Assembly (NCBI RefSeq): GCF_900105125.1
Contig: NZ_LT629750.1
Coordinates: forward strand, 2,728,001-2,792,000
DNA from: Bradyrhizobium canariense
GTDB taxonomy: Bacteria; Pseudomonadota; Alphaproteobacteria; Rhizobiales; Xanthobacteraceae
Length of the DNA stretch: 64,000 nucleotides
Direction of reading: 5' to 3'
Part shown: piece after piece, positions 7,380 to 16,526 of the stretch
How positions within the stretch are numbered: position 1 is the stretch's first letter
How the letters are laid out: each line of letters starts with the position of its first letter
Notes under the pieces: generated by a model
The model's database searches: none
What the model was told of the DNA's origin: nothing
What the model saw: only the letters and a program-made list of their open reading frames with translations
Translations under genes and position numbers: made by a program

Positions 7380-8458
7380 ATCGATCTTCCACCTAACCAG
7401 GAGTCCAGTTTCGGCCACAGCCGCTTGATCGCGTTGGCGCCGGCGACAAGGCTGACGTGACCGCCTTTCAGCATCACTTCTTCCTTGTCGGTCGAGCCGA
7501 CCTTCGGAATCAGATGCTTCGCCGCGTCATAGGGGACGATGTGATCGTGCTCGGCCACTGCGTGCAGGATCGGCACGGTGATCCTGGACAGATCCGCAGG
7601 CCGGCCGCCCACCGACATCGTGTCGTTGAACAGCTTGTTGTCCCACATCAGATCCTTGGTGATCGCACGGAAATACTCGCCCGCCAGCGGCAGCATATCG
7701 GTCGCCCAGCGATCGAACATCCGGTAGGACTTGACGAACTCGTCGTTCCAGATGTTTTCCCAGAGTTGCACCTGGCTTGCGGCACGCGAGGCCGGCCGCA
7801 GCATCTCGAACGACGAAAGGATCATTTCCGGCGGCACGTTGCCGACACTATCGACCAGCCGGTCGACGTCGAAATAGCGCCGGTCCGAAAAATTCTGGAA
7901 CAGCTTCATTTCGCGGAAGTCGATCGGCGTCGTAAAGCAGATCAAATTCTTCATCGGCCCGTCGTTGAAGATCGAGCCGTAAAGCAGCGACAGCACGCCG
8001 CCGAAGCAATAGCCGATCACCGTGACGTCGGTCTCGCCGGAATCCTGCTGCACGCGACGAATGCAATCCGGAATGAAGTCGAGAACATAATCCTCCATCC
8101 GCAGCGACTTCTCTTCCGGCCTGGGGGCAGCCCAGTCCAGCATGTAGACGTCGTAGCCGCGCTTGAGCAAAAACTCGATGAAGCTCTGGCCGGGCACCAT
8201 ATCGAGGATATAGCCGCGATTGGTCGTCGCCATCACGATCAGGATCGGCACACGATAGATCTCGTCAGCGACCGGCCGATAGTGATACAGATTCATCGTG
8301 CCGCGGACATGAAGGATATCCTTCGGCGTCGAACCCAGCGACGGTCCCGACGTCGAGAAATATTCGACGCCCTTGATGCTGCGCTGGATCGCGCGCTGCA
8401 CCTCGGACTGGATCCGCTCCGGGATCGACGCAAGATCGAGGCCTGCGGGGGCGTTCAT
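7376..8458 (-). CDS. phaC: Class III polyhydroxyalkanoate synthase catalytic subunit
   Basis: 360 residues, the size of class III PhaC rather than the roughly 600 of class I. The lipase-like box GYCFGG puts the catalytic Cys at 151; Asp305 (AEHDHIVPY) and His334 (KGGHVSL) complete the triad. The enzyme polymerises 3-hydroxyacyl-CoA into storage polyester at the granule surface. The start codon overlaps the phaE stop (ATGA) and has GGAGGGC upstream. GNAT follows with another ATGA overlap, so all three are probably translated as a coupled unit. Confidence 0.92.
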   Translation of the reverse strand: MNAPAGLDLASIPERIQSEVQRAIQRSIKGVEYFSTSGPSLGSTPKDILHVRGTMNLYHYRPVADEIYRVPILIVMATTNRGYILDMVPGQSFIEFLLKRGYDVYMLDWAAPRPEEKSLRMEDYVLDFIPDCIRRVQQDSGETDVTVIGYCFGGVLSLLYGSIFNDGPMKNLICFTTPIDFREMKLFQNFSDRRYFDVDRLVDSVGNVPPEMILSSFEMLRPASRAASQVQLWENIWNDEFVKSYRMFDRWATDMLPLAGEYFRAITKDLMWDNKLFNDTMSVGGRPADLSRITVPILHAVAEHDHIVPYDAAKHLIPKVGSTDKEEVMLKGGHVSLVAGANAIKRLWPKLDSWLGGRSI

Positions 8459-8841
8459 TTTTGCCCTCCATCCGCCGATGGCGGGCGCCTGGTGCGCGGT
8501 GGACGCGGCGCACCGGCATAGTCGTTATCCGCCGTTGCGGACTGGCGCTGCACCTGATGCAGCATCGCCTTGATCTCGTTCAACTGGCCTTCGATCGACT
8601 GCAACCGCTCGGCCATGCCGACCATCTGTGCCCGGCTCGGCAGATTCATGCTGACGAGATATTTCTCCATGAGATCGCCAAGCTGCTTCTGCGCGCCTGC
8701 CGTCGCACCGCCGACCTGGTTCATCGACTTGCTAAATTCCGGCGAGGTCATCGCCTGATTGGCGAAGGAATTGAATCCCTTCTCCATCTCGCCGATCATG
8801 GTCTGCCAGATCGCGACCGGATCGTTGCTTTTGTCGGCCAT
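8455..8841 (-). CDS. phaE: Short PhaE-like subunit of class III PHA synthase
   Basis: 128 residues, much shorter than classical PhaE (about 350) but with the C-terminal PhaE pattern MNLPSRAQMVGMAERL followed by a coiled-coil SIEGQLNEIKAML segment. The N-terminus DPVAIWQTMIGEMEKGF is also PhaE/phasin-like. It would activate PhaC by forming the PhaEC complex. The ATG at 8841 has GGGGAGGA 6 bases upstream. The tail is basic and proline-rich (APRPPRTRRPPS), possibly a nucleoid- or granule-binding extension. The truncation relative to the family is the main uncertainty. Confidence 0.78.
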   Translation of the reverse strand: MADKSNDPVAIWQTMIGEMEKGFNSFANQAMTSPEFSKSMNQVGGATAGAQKQLGDLMEKYLVSMNLPSRAQMVGMAERLQSIEGQLNEIKAMLHQVQRQSATADNDYAGAPRPPRTRRPPSADGGQK

Positions 8842-9008
8842 TGGCGTCCTCCCCGCCATGATCGCGAGGCTGTTTCGCCTTCGCCATTTTCACTCATACG
8901 ACACCGTTGCGGCTGGCCGGTCAACAGCACGCATTGGCGGGAAAGCCTTCTGCAGCGCCGGAAACCGTGCCATAGAGCTCCTATCCGAATACCCCGAGGG
9001 AACAGCCG

Positions 9009-9932
9009 GTGAACTCGCTCGCCCATCAGCCGCCGCAGACCGCCCGCGCCAACGGCATCGATCTTTGTTACGAGATCTTCGGCAATGCCGACGCCGAACC
9101 GATGCTGCTGATCATGGGGCTGGGCGCCCAGATGATCCACTGGGATGACGATTTCTGCCGGCAGCTTGCCGCGCGCGGGTTTCGCGTCATTCGCTTCGAC
9201 AATCGCGACATCGGCAAGTCCAGCAGGTTAACCGGCGGCAAGCGCCTGTCGCCGCTCGAACTGCTAAAGTTGCGGTTCCTGAAGATCCCGGTCGCGGCGC
9301 CCTACCGACTGTCCGACATGGCAAAGGATACGATCGGGCTGATGGATGCGCTCGGCATTGCGTCCGCGCATCTGGTCGGCGCGTCGATGGGCGGCATGAT
9401 CGCCCAGGAGATCGCCATCACGTTTCCGCAGCGGGTACGATCGCTGACCTCGATCATGTCGACGACGGGCGACCCAAAAGTGCCGCCGCCCAGCCGCGAG
9501 GCGTCCGCCGTGCTGATGGCGCCGCCGCCGGCCACCAAGGAAGAATACTTCGTTCGCTTTGCCCAGACCTGGAAGGTGCTGCGCGCCGGCCGTTTCCCGG
9601 AAGACGAAGCGCTGGATCGCTCGCGCGCCGAACGCACCTATGAGCGCGGGCTCAATCCCGCCGGTGTCGGGCGTCAACTCCGCGCGATCCTGGCGTCGGG
9701 TAGCCGCAAGGAGCGGCTGGCGTCGGTCAAGGCGCCGACGCTCGTCATTCACGGCACGGTTGATCCGCTGGTGCGCCCGGAGGGTGGCAAGGACACTGCG
9801 GCCTCGATCCCCGGCGCAAAGCTCCTGATGATCGAAGGCATGGGCCATGCGCTGCCGATCCCGATGTGGCCGCAGATTATCGACGCGATCGACAAGCATG
9901 CTCATGCGGCCGTCGCGAAGGCGATTCATTAG
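9009..9932 (+). CDS. Alpha/beta hydrolase
   Basis: 307 residues beginning at a GTG with GAGGG upstream. Oxyanion-hole segment LLIMGLGAQMIHW, nucleophile elbow GASMGG with Ser126, acid Asp in HGTVDPLVRP and His in GMGHALP give a full triad. It resembles lactone/ester hydrolases such as PcaD-like and EstB-like enzymes; substrate unknown. It is divergent from phaE, with 167 bases between the starts, and is followed by a GFA-family gene on the same strand. Confidence 0.85.
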   Translation: MNSLAHQPPQTARANGIDLCYEIFGNADAEPMLLIMGLGAQMIHWDDDFCRQLAARGFRVIRFDNRDIGKSSRLTGGKRLSPLELLKLRFLKIPVAAPYRLSDMAKDTIGLMDALGIASAHLVGASMGGMIAQEIAITFPQRVRSLTSIMSTTGDPKVPPPSREASAVLMAPPPATKEEYFVRFAQTWKVLRAGRFPEDEALDRSRAERTYERGLNPAGVGRQLRAILASGSRKERLASVKAPTLVIHGTVDPLVRPEGGKDTAASIPGAKLLMIEGMGHALPIPMWPQIIDAIDKHAHAAVAKAIH

Positions 9933-10016
9933 CGTGAATAGAGAGATGTTCGGAGGCCGCCAAAACGCAGTTTAAGCGTCAAAAATAGAGCGGGACGACA
10001 ACACAGGGAGAGCAGC

Positions 10017-10424
10017 ATGAAACTGGAAGGCGGATGCTATTGCGGTGAGCTGCGTTACAAGTCCGAAGGCGAGCCGATGCTGAAGGCGCAGTGCCACTGC
10101 CGCGAATGCCAATATATCAGCGGCGGTGCGCCGAACTTGTTCGTCCTGATGCCGCCTGATGGCTTCAGTTATACCAAGGGAACACCCAAGAAATTCATGC
10201 GCAACGATCTCGAGGGCGCGGTCACCCGGGAGTTCTGCGCCGACTGCGGTACGCATATCGTGACACGACGGCCGGGCCTGCCCGCCGTGGTCCTGAAAGT
10301 CGGCACGCTGGACGATCCCACGGTTTTTGGCGCCGCGCAGATCGCGATCTATACCGTCGACAAGCAGCCCTTCCATCAAATACCGGAGGGATTGCCGACC
10401 TTCGAACGGTTACCGCCGCGGTAA
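10017..10424 (+). CDS. GFA-family (CENP-V/glutathione-dependent formaldehyde-activating-like) zinc protein
   Basis: 135 residues with the Cys ladder of the GFA fold: GGCYCGELRY at the N-terminus, CHCRECQ near 26-32 and FCADCGTHI near 74-82, which bind two zinc ions. Members are small enzymes or binding proteins of mostly unknown function; the formaldehyde-glutathione activity applies to few of them. GGGAGAG lies about 6 bases before the ATG. It ends 35 bases before a strong hairpin shared with the convergent CYP102 gene. Confidence 0.88.
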   Translation: MKLEGGCYCGELRYKSEGEPMLKAQCHCRECQYISGGAPNLFVLMPPDGFSYTKGTPKKFMRNDLEGAVTREFCADCGTHIVTRRPGLPAVVLKVGTLDDPTVFGAAQIAIYTVDKQPFHQIPEGLPTFERLPPR

Positions 10425-10458
10425 CGCGAGCTCGCGTGGCACAGGCCAAAAATCTCTC

Positions 10459-10484
10459 GTCGTCCCGGCGCACGCCGGGACGAC
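10459..10484. repeat. Family C hairpin between convergent genes, possible terminator
   Basis: Perfect 11-base arms GTCGTCCCGGC (10459-10469) and GCCGGGACGAC (10474-10484) around a 4-base loop. On the minus strand it follows the CYP102 stop by 10 bases and is followed, after seven bases, by TTTTT. It is the end motif of the longer repeats at 54625-54743 and 60319-60458. Confidence 0.8.
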
Positions 10485-10494
10485 CGAAAAAATC

Positions 10495-13400
10495 TTACCC
10501 GCCCGCCCAGACGTCGAGCACGTAACGATTTTTGGCGCCGAGATCGTCGATCCAGCGCTGCGCTGTGTCCGCGTCGGCGCCGGAGCGTTCGCGATAGATC
10601 GCCACAAGCGCGGCCTTGACGTCCGGCTCCATTTTGCCGCCGTCACCGCAGACGTAAATGATCGCGCCCTGCTCGATCAGGGCCCAGACCCGATCCTTCT
10701 CGGCCGCGACCAGATGCTGCACATAGGTCTTCGGTCCGTCCCCACGCGAGAATGCGACACGCAGATCAGTAATCCCTTCGGCGGCGAACGCCTTTAGCTC
10801 GTCCTCGTAGAGATAATCCTGGTCGGGATGGCGGCAGCCGAAGAACAACATGGCGGGGCCGAGCGCTGCGCCCGTGGCCTTCAGCGCCGACCGCTCCTGC
10901 AGGAAACCGCGGAACGGCGCCAGACCCGTTCCGGGGCCGATCATGATGATCGGAGCTGACGGATCATCCGGCAACCGGAAGCCAGCCTTGGTTTCACGCA
11001 CCGTGGCGTGGATGGTGTCGCCGGTGCGGCGACCGGCGAGATAGTTCGAACAGACGCCTTTGTAGATGCCGCGTCCTGAGCTCGCGGGGGCTACGACCAC
11101 CGCGCTGGTAATGCTGCAACGCGCGGGCTCACCAGCCGGCGACGACGAGATCGAGTAATAACGTGGCGCCAGCAGCGACAGCATTTCGAGAAAGGCATGG
11201 AACGGCAACTCGCAGGCGGGGTGTTCCTCCAGGAGATCGAACACCGATTTGCGTTTGCCGAGAATTTCTGCGCGGTAGCGTTCGGTCGAAGCCGCGTCGT
11301 CACCGACAAAAGCAAGCAGTTTTGGTTTGGTCATCGGACAGCGCGTATGTTCCGACATGATCTGGATCTGCTTGCGGGTGGCGACCTGCTGCAGCTCGAC
11401 AAATTCGGTCAACAGCCGCCCGACGGAGACGGCATCACCGACCGGCAATTGCGCGCGGCGGCCTTCGGCGACCTGCAACCGGATCTGGTCAGCTGGTAAA
11501 AAGCCGAAGCGGCGCGCGATGGAATCGACCAGCACCGGATCGTTGCGCGGCACGACGCTGAGGTGATCGCCGACGCGATAGGTGGTTCCTGGCGGCAGCT
11601 GTACCTCGATATGCCGGGTCGAGCGATCGGAAGCATTAACCCCGGCCTTGTTTTGTAACTCCGCATTGGCCAGCACCTTCATCGGCGAGATGCCGCCCTG
11701 GGTGACGATGGTATTGACCGCCGATGGCGCTACCGGCTCGACCGTGTAGAGCGGCTCGTCATCGGCGCTGCGGCTGAAATTCGAATCAAGCCCGAACTCC
11801 TTCGTTGCGGCCGGAGCCGCGGCTGCAAACCAGCTCTCGAACTGGCCATCGAGATCGCTGCGCGCATCGCCCTCGCCTCGCGTATAGACGCTGCGAGCGC
11901 CATGCGCTGCGAGTTGCTCGTCGATGAAACGCGGCACCGACTGGTAGGTCGCGGCCCAGTCGCTGTTGCCACAGCCGAACACGGCATAGCGCACCTTGGC
12001 AAAATCGCCTTTCGGCAGGTCGCTGCCAAGCCATTTGATGAACTGCGTGGCGTTGTCAGGCGGCGCGCCATTATAGGACGCGCAGAAAATCAGGACGCCG
12101 CCCTGCCCCGGCAATTTGCCGACGAAATCATCGAGCGGTGCGAGCTTGGTGGCGAAGCCGTTGACCTCGGCGAGATCGGCGACGCGGGTAGCGAGTTCTT
12201 CCGCGGTGCCAAGGTTCGATCCGTAGAGCACCAGTAACGGCGTATTGTGCCCCGGACGCGTTCGCGCGCGCGGCGCCGTCGGCGCACTGGCAACCGCCGC
12301 CCCGGAGGGGGCGCCGCCATAAGTACCGCCGTCCCGGTCGGTACGCGGACGCACCTTGATCTTGAAGCCGTCCGGCTTGATCGTCAGCGTTTCCTTCAGC
12401 ACCATCTGGTAGCGGTTGACATCGATAAGCTTGAAACGCTGCAGGATCATGCCGATCGCAAGCGCGGCTTCGTGCATCGCAAAGCCGCGGCCGATGCAGG
12501 CGCGCTGGCCATTGCCAAACGGTTTCCAGGCATTGACGGGGCGCGCGGCCTCGGTCTCGCGGCTGAAATTTTCCGGATCGAACGCATCGGGGTTCGGCCC
12601 CCACACGCTCGGATCGCGATGCAGCGCCAGCACCAGCACGGTGATGAACGTGTTCTTCTTCAGCCTGTACTTGCCGCCGATGGTCTCATCCTTGAGCGGC
12701 GAGATGCCATAGGCGGGTGCCGGCGGCCATAACCGCAGTGCCTCTTTCAGGATCTGCGTGATGTAGGTGAGTTGCGTAACCTGCTGGTAGGTCGGCCTGA
12801 CGTTGACGTCGGGCCCAAGCACCCGGTCAACCTCCTCATAGGCCTTCCTGAGAACCTCGGGATGTTTCAACAGCGCATACAGCGTGCATGACAACAGGCC
12901 GCTGGTGGTTTCGTGTCCGGCAATCAGGAATGTGTTGATCTGGTAACGGATGTTGACGTCGTCGAGCTGTTCGCCGGTGGCGCGGTCGACGCCGGTCATC
13001 ATGGCGCCGAGCATGTCCTTCTTGCCCTCGGCGATGTCGGTGCTTCTGCGCCGCTCGGCGATGATCTCGTCGACCATCTTGTTCATGAAGGCGACATCGG
13101 CGGCGAGATCGCGCCGGCGCTTCTGCATCCACAGATTTTCCAGCGGCAGGCCGCGGATCATCATGATGGTCTCGAGCGAACGCACCAGCGAGGCGACAAA
13201 GGGATGGTAGTCGCGCCGGTAAAACGAATTGAAACGATAGTCGAAGCCGCACAGCCCGATGGTATCGAGCGTCAATGCGGTCATGTCATGCACGACATCG
13301 ATTTCGTCGTCGGCGTTCAGCCGTTCCCACTTCTTGACGAGCTGCTCGGCAATGTCGACCATGCTCGGGTGGTAAGACTGCATCGCGCGATTGCCGAACG

Positions 13401-13731
13401 GCTGCAGCAGGATGTTATGCGCCTTGCTCCAGTTCGGCTCCGAGGTATCGGCGGTGAACAACCCGTCGCCGCCGACCGCGCGCACGCGGCGCAGCGGTCC
13501 GCGCACCGCCTTGTCGAAGCGCTTCTCGTCGCTGAGCTCTTCCACGAGGTCGTGGCCGGAGACGATGACGATTGGCGCGCCCATCATGTCGAGCCAGAAG
13601 ATCGGACCCAATTCCCTCGCCAGCCGGGCCAGGTTCTGTACCGGCGCGGTGGAGTCCAGCGACAGCATGTTGCCGACCACCGGCTTGGTCGGCGGATGCG
13701 GGATCGGGCTCAATCTGTTGGTCGACGCCAT
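10495..13731 (-). CDS. Self-sufficient CYP102-type P450 fused to FMN/FAD reductase
   Basis: 1078 residues, collinear with P450 BM3 (CYP102A1). Heme domain: I-helix AGHETT 271-276, ExxR at 330-333, heme ligand Cys412 in FGNGQRACIG. A linker of about 30 residues leads to the FMN domain (LLVLYGSNLGTAEE, about 499-512), FAD domain (RYYSISSSP), NADPH site (GPGTGLAPFRGF) and the C-terminal DVWAG with the stacking Trp. Phe87 of BM3 is conserved (Phe92), but the fatty-acid anchors Arg47 and Tyr51 align with Ala52 and Ile56, so substrate preference likely differs. It is last in a lipid gene cluster. Confidence 0.95.
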   Translation of the reverse strand: MASTNRLSPIPHPPTKPVVGNMLSLDSTAPVQNLARLARELGPIFWLDMMGAPIVIVSGHDLVEELSDEKRFDKAVRGPLRRVRAVGGDGLFTADTSEPNWSKAHNILLQPFGNRAMQSYHPSMVDIAEQLVKKWERLNADDEIDVVHDMTALTLDTIGLCGFDYRFNSFYRRDYHPFVASLVRSLETIMMIRGLPLENLWMQKRRRDLAADVAFMNKMVDEIIAERRRSTDIAEGKKDMLGAMMTGVDRATGEQLDDVNIRYQINTFLIAGHETTSGLLSCTLYALLKHPEVLRKAYEEVDRVLGPDVNVRPTYQQVTQLTYITQILKEALRLWPPAPAYGISPLKDETIGGKYRLKKNTFITVLVLALHRDPSVWGPNPDAFDPENFSRETEAARPVNAWKPFGNGQRACIGRGFAMHEAALAIGMILQRFKLIDVNRYQMVLKETLTIKPDGFKIKVRPRTDRDGGTYGGAPSGAAVASAPTAPRARTRPGHNTPLLVLYGSNLGTAEELATRVADLAEVNGFATKLAPLDDFVGKLPGQGGVLIFCASYNGAPPDNATQFIKWLGSDLPKGDFAKVRYAVFGCGNSDWAATYQSVPRFIDEQLAAHGARSVYTRGEGDARSDLDGQFESWFAAAAPAATKEFGLDSNFSRSADDEPLYTVEPVAPSAVNTIVTQGGISPMKVLANAELQNKAGVNASDRSTRHIEVQLPPGTTYRVGDHLSVVPRNDPVLVDSIARRFGFLPADQIRLQVAEGRRAQLPVGDAVSVGRLLTEFVELQQVATRKQIQIMSEHTRCPMTKPKLLAFVGDDAASTERYRAEILGKRKSVFDLLEEHPACELPFHAFLEMLSLLAPRYYSISSSPAGEPARCSITSAVVVAPASSGRGIYKGVCSNYLAGRRTGDTIHATVRETKAGFRLPDDPSAPIIMIGPGTGLAPFRGFLQERSALKATGAALGPAMLFFGCRHPDQDYLYEDELKAFAAEGITDLRVAFSRGDGPKTYVQHLVAAEKDRVWALIEQGAIIYVCGDGGKMEPDVKAALVAIYRERSGADADTAQRWIDDLGAKNRYVLDVWAGG

Positions 13732-13767
13732 TACGTAAGTGTCTCCTGCCTGATCTCAACCTCGACC

Positions 13768-13906
13768 CGTCATTGCGATCGAAGCGTCTCGTACCGTCAT
13801 TCCGGGGCGATGCGAAGCATCGAACCCGGAATCTCGAGATTCCGGGTCTGGTCCTTCGGACCATCCCGGAATGACGGTGTCTGGATTCGCTCCGCCCGCA
13901 ATGACG
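13768..13906. repeat. Nested palindromic repeat: family B inserted in family A (copy 3 of A, copy 2 of B)
   Basis: Outer arms CGTCATTGCG (13768-13777) and CGCAATGACG (13897-13906) are family A; the inner unit 13794-13877 has the family B ends CCGTCATTCCGGG and CCCGGAATGACGG. Family A sequence GAAGCGTCTCG before the inner unit continues as CTGGATTCGCT after it. It separates the epoxide hydrolase and CYP102 genes, both on the minus strand. Confidence 0.8.
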
Positions 13907-13921
13907 GTCCTGCAAGTCAGC

Positions 13922-14917
13922 TCAAACGAACCGCCTTCTACGCCATTCGATCAGCTTGGCGCTGACCTCTTCCGGCTTTTCCTGCTGCGTCCAATGGCCG
14001 CTGCCGCGGACGAGATACTTCTCGAGGTCGGGAATCAGTTTTTCCATGCCATCGGTCGAGGATGGCGGTAGCACCTGATCGTTCTCGGCCATGATCATCA
14101 GCGACGGCACGCGCACGGTCTGGTCGATGTCAGCCGAACGCTGCCAGTTGCGGGACATGTTGCGGTACCAGTTGATGCCGCCGGTGAAACCGGTTTTGGT
14201 GAAAGTGTCGACAAACACCTTCTTCTCTTCCGGCGACAGGATCGGTGTCCGCGGATCGTGTTTGGCGTCGTAACCGGCAATCATTTGTGGAAACGCCAGA
14301 TTGAGTCTCGGTGACGCGCCGACGCCAGCGACCGGCAGTTCCGGCGGCGCACTTTCGCTGCGCGGCACTGGCTTGCGCATGAAGGCATCAAAGGTCTGCT
14401 CGACCCGGCTGTTGAAGATCTTGTCGGCGCCACGTGCGGGGTCCTGAAACTGCACGATGTACATGTGCTCGCCAAAGCGGGCGCGCAGCAATTCGATCGG
14501 ATCGGCCCACGGCCGATTGGTGTGCGGTGTGTTGACCCCGACCACGCCGGCGACACGATCGATATGCCGCAGCGGCATTTGCCAGACGATAAAACCACCC
14601 CAGTCGTGGCCGACGAAGATAGCCTTGTCGATCTTGAGGTGATCGAGCAGGCCGACGAGATCGCCCGTCAGATGCTCGATGTCATAAGCCTCCACGGGCT
14701 CAGGCCGGTCGGTCGCGCCATAGCCGCGTTGATCCGGCGCGATCACGCGAATGCCCGCCGCGCTCAGCGCCTTGAGCTGGTGACGCCACGAAAACGCGAT
14801 CTCCGGCCAGCCATGGCAGAGCACGACCGGCGGCATATCGGTTTTCGGACCGGCCTCGTAATAGCCCATGCGAATCCCGTTGGTCTGGGCGAACTGTAGC
14901 GGCGGCATCTCGATCAT
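13922..14917 (-). CDS. Epoxide hydrolase (alpha/beta hydrolase fold)
   Basis: 331 residues with the epoxide hydrolase signature HGWPE at 35-39 (oxyanion hole) and GHDWGG with the nucleophilic Asp105, rather than a Ser; NDQVLPP and GSGHWTQQEKPEEV supply the acid and the His. DQRGYGATDRP is also typical. The enzyme opens epoxides to diols through an alkyl-enzyme ester. It lies 190 bases upstream of the CYP102 gene and 14 bases after WS/DGAT; a P450 epoxygenase product could be its substrate. Confidence 0.9.
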   Translation of the reverse strand: MIEMPPLQFAQTNGIRMGYYEAGPKTDMPPVVLCHGWPEIAFSWRHQLKALSAAGIRVIAPDQRGYGATDRPEPVEAYDIEHLTGDLVGLLDHLKIDKAIFVGHDWGGFIVWQMPLRHIDRVAGVVGVNTPHTNRPWADPIELLRARFGEHMYIVQFQDPARGADKIFNSRVEQTFDAFMRKPVPRSESAPPELPVAGVGASPRLNLAFPQMIAGYDAKHDPRTPILSPEEKKVFVDTFTKTGFTGGINWYRNMSRNWQRSADIDQTVRVPSLMIMAENDQVLPPSSTDGMEKLIPDLEKYLVRGSGHWTQQEKPEEVSAKLIEWRRRRFV

Positions 14918-14931
14918 GGTTCAACCCCCAC

Positions 14932-16473
14932 TCAGCTTGCGCTCTTGAGATCGGCTGGCGGCGCAAAGGCGGCTTGCAGCGCCGCGAATTCTCCCGGCAG
15001 CATGTCGCACAGGACCTGCACGTGGGGAATGATGTTGGCGCCAGCGATGAAGCCAAAATCAAGCTGGTCGCGATAGCTCTGCACGGTGATGTTCAGCGCC
15101 AGGCCATGGGTCGAGATCGACACCGGAAAGATGTTCAGTAGCTCCGCACCGGCGGCATAGAGCGTCTGACGCGGCCCCGGCACATTGGAAACGGTGATGT
15201 TCGCCGCCGGCGGCAACACGTCTGAGAGGCTGGAGCGGCTGTACAGCAGCGCCAGGATCTGGACCAGGATCGGCGAGCCCAGCATCGAGATATTGGACAC
15301 CTGCGGCATCAGCGCCCGCAGCGGATGCGACATTTCCTTCGATTTGGTGGATTGCGCAATGATGGCTTCCAGGCGCGCCTTGGGGTCTTCGATGTTGGTG
15401 GCGATCGAGCAGATCATGCCGAACACCTGATTGTTGGCGTCGGTGTTGCCCTCCTCACGCAACGAGATCGGCACCGCGGCGGTCATCGACTTCGCCGGGA
15501 GCGCGCCGCGCTCCACCAAATATCGCCTGACCACGCCGCTCGAAATCGCCAGCACCACGTCGTTGAGCTTGCCGCCGGCCTGTTTCGCCAGCGCCTTTGC
15601 CTGCGACAGCGAGATCGATACGCCGGAAAAACTGCGCTCTGACGAAATCGATTTGTTCAGGATGGTCGGCGGCGACATCATGCTGGCGATGCTGTCGCGC
15701 GATTTCGGATCGGAGATCTTGCCGACCACCTCCGACACGCTTTTGAGCATGGTGGGAACGCTGCCGGCGAACTTAACCGCGGCCTCGATTTGGTACATCG
15801 CATTGTCGAACAGGATCGAGCCAAGATCGCTTTTGCCCGTGCGCGGCAGATCGATGCTCTTGGCCGCGGCCGAGGCGTCGAAAGACTGCAGCCAAAGCCG
15901 CTGGTAGGAATCGAGGAGGTTGGCGGCGATATCGCGCGGCTCTTGCCCGACCTTTTGCGCCGTCGGCTGATCGACTTCCCTTGGAACCGGCGTCACGTCG
16001 TAAATCATGCTGGTCAGTGCCGCGCCTGCGCCGCCGTCAATGCAGGCGTGATGCATCTTGGAATAAAGCCCGATCTCGCGATCCTTCATGCCTTCAAAGA
16101 CATAAAACTCCCACAGCGGGCGGGCGCGATTGAGAAGCTTGGCATGCATCCAGCCGACGATGCGTTCCAGCGTCGCGCGGTCATGGGGTGCGGGAAGACT
16201 GCCGCGGAAGATATGGCGATCGATATCGAACTGGTCGTCCTCGACCCAGGACGGATGATCGATGTCCAGCGGGGTCTTTTCCAGTCGCGCTTTCAGGATC
16301 GGCGCGATGTGCAGCCGCGCGGCGATCATCGCCTTGAAATCCTCGAAGAAGTCGCCGCTGTAGTCCTCGGGCAGCCGGAAGATCGCCATGCTCCCGACAT
16401 GCATCGGCATTTCCGGAGTCTCTAGGTACAGAAACGACGCGTCCAATGAGGACAGCTTTTTGGCGTCACCCAT
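14932..16473 (-). CDS. Wax ester synthase/diacylglycerol acyltransferase (WS/DGAT)
   Basis: 513 residues with the acyltransferase motif HHxxxDG at 141-147 (MHHACIDGG), the N-terminal LSSLDASFLYLETP and the C-terminal PANITVSNVPGPR block of the bacterial WS/DGAT family. These enzymes transfer acyl groups from acyl-CoA to alcohols or diacylglycerol at membranes and lipid bodies. The start has a very strong Shine-Dalgarno (GGGAGGAGG). Neighbours are a lipase-like hydrolase and epoxide hydrolase. Neutral-lipid synthesis alongside PHA genes would be notable; substrate is unproven. Confidence 0.92.
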   Translation of the reverse strand: MGDAKKLSSLDASFLYLETPEMPMHVGSMAIFRLPEDYSGDFFEDFKAMIAARLHIAPILKARLEKTPLDIDHPSWVEDDQFDIDRHIFRGSLPAPHDRATLERIVGWMHAKLLNRARPLWEFYVFEGMKDREIGLYSKMHHACIDGGAGAALTSMIYDVTPVPREVDQPTAQKVGQEPRDIAANLLDSYQRLWLQSFDASAAAKSIDLPRTGKSDLGSILFDNAMYQIEAAVKFAGSVPTMLKSVSEVVGKISDPKSRDSIASMMSPPTILNKSISSERSFSGVSISLSQAKALAKQAGGKLNDVVLAISSGVVRRYLVERGALPAKSMTAAVPISLREEGNTDANNQVFGMICSIATNIEDPKARLEAIIAQSTKSKEMSHPLRALMPQVSNISMLGSPILVQILALLYSRSSLSDVLPPAANITVSNVPGPRQTLYAAGAELLNIFPVSISTHGLALNITVQSYRDQLDFGFIAGANIIPHVQVLCDMLPGEFAALQAAFAPPADLKSAS

Positions 16474-16526
16474 ATTTTCCTCCTCCCGGGAAAGATCACG
16501 CGGCGCCTTAACGGCGCTTCTGGCGT

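Noticed and set aside
7457..8521. A 354-residue open frame on the plus strand opposite phaC
   Set aside because: It is antisense to a gene with an intact PHA synthase triad and has shadow-like composition.
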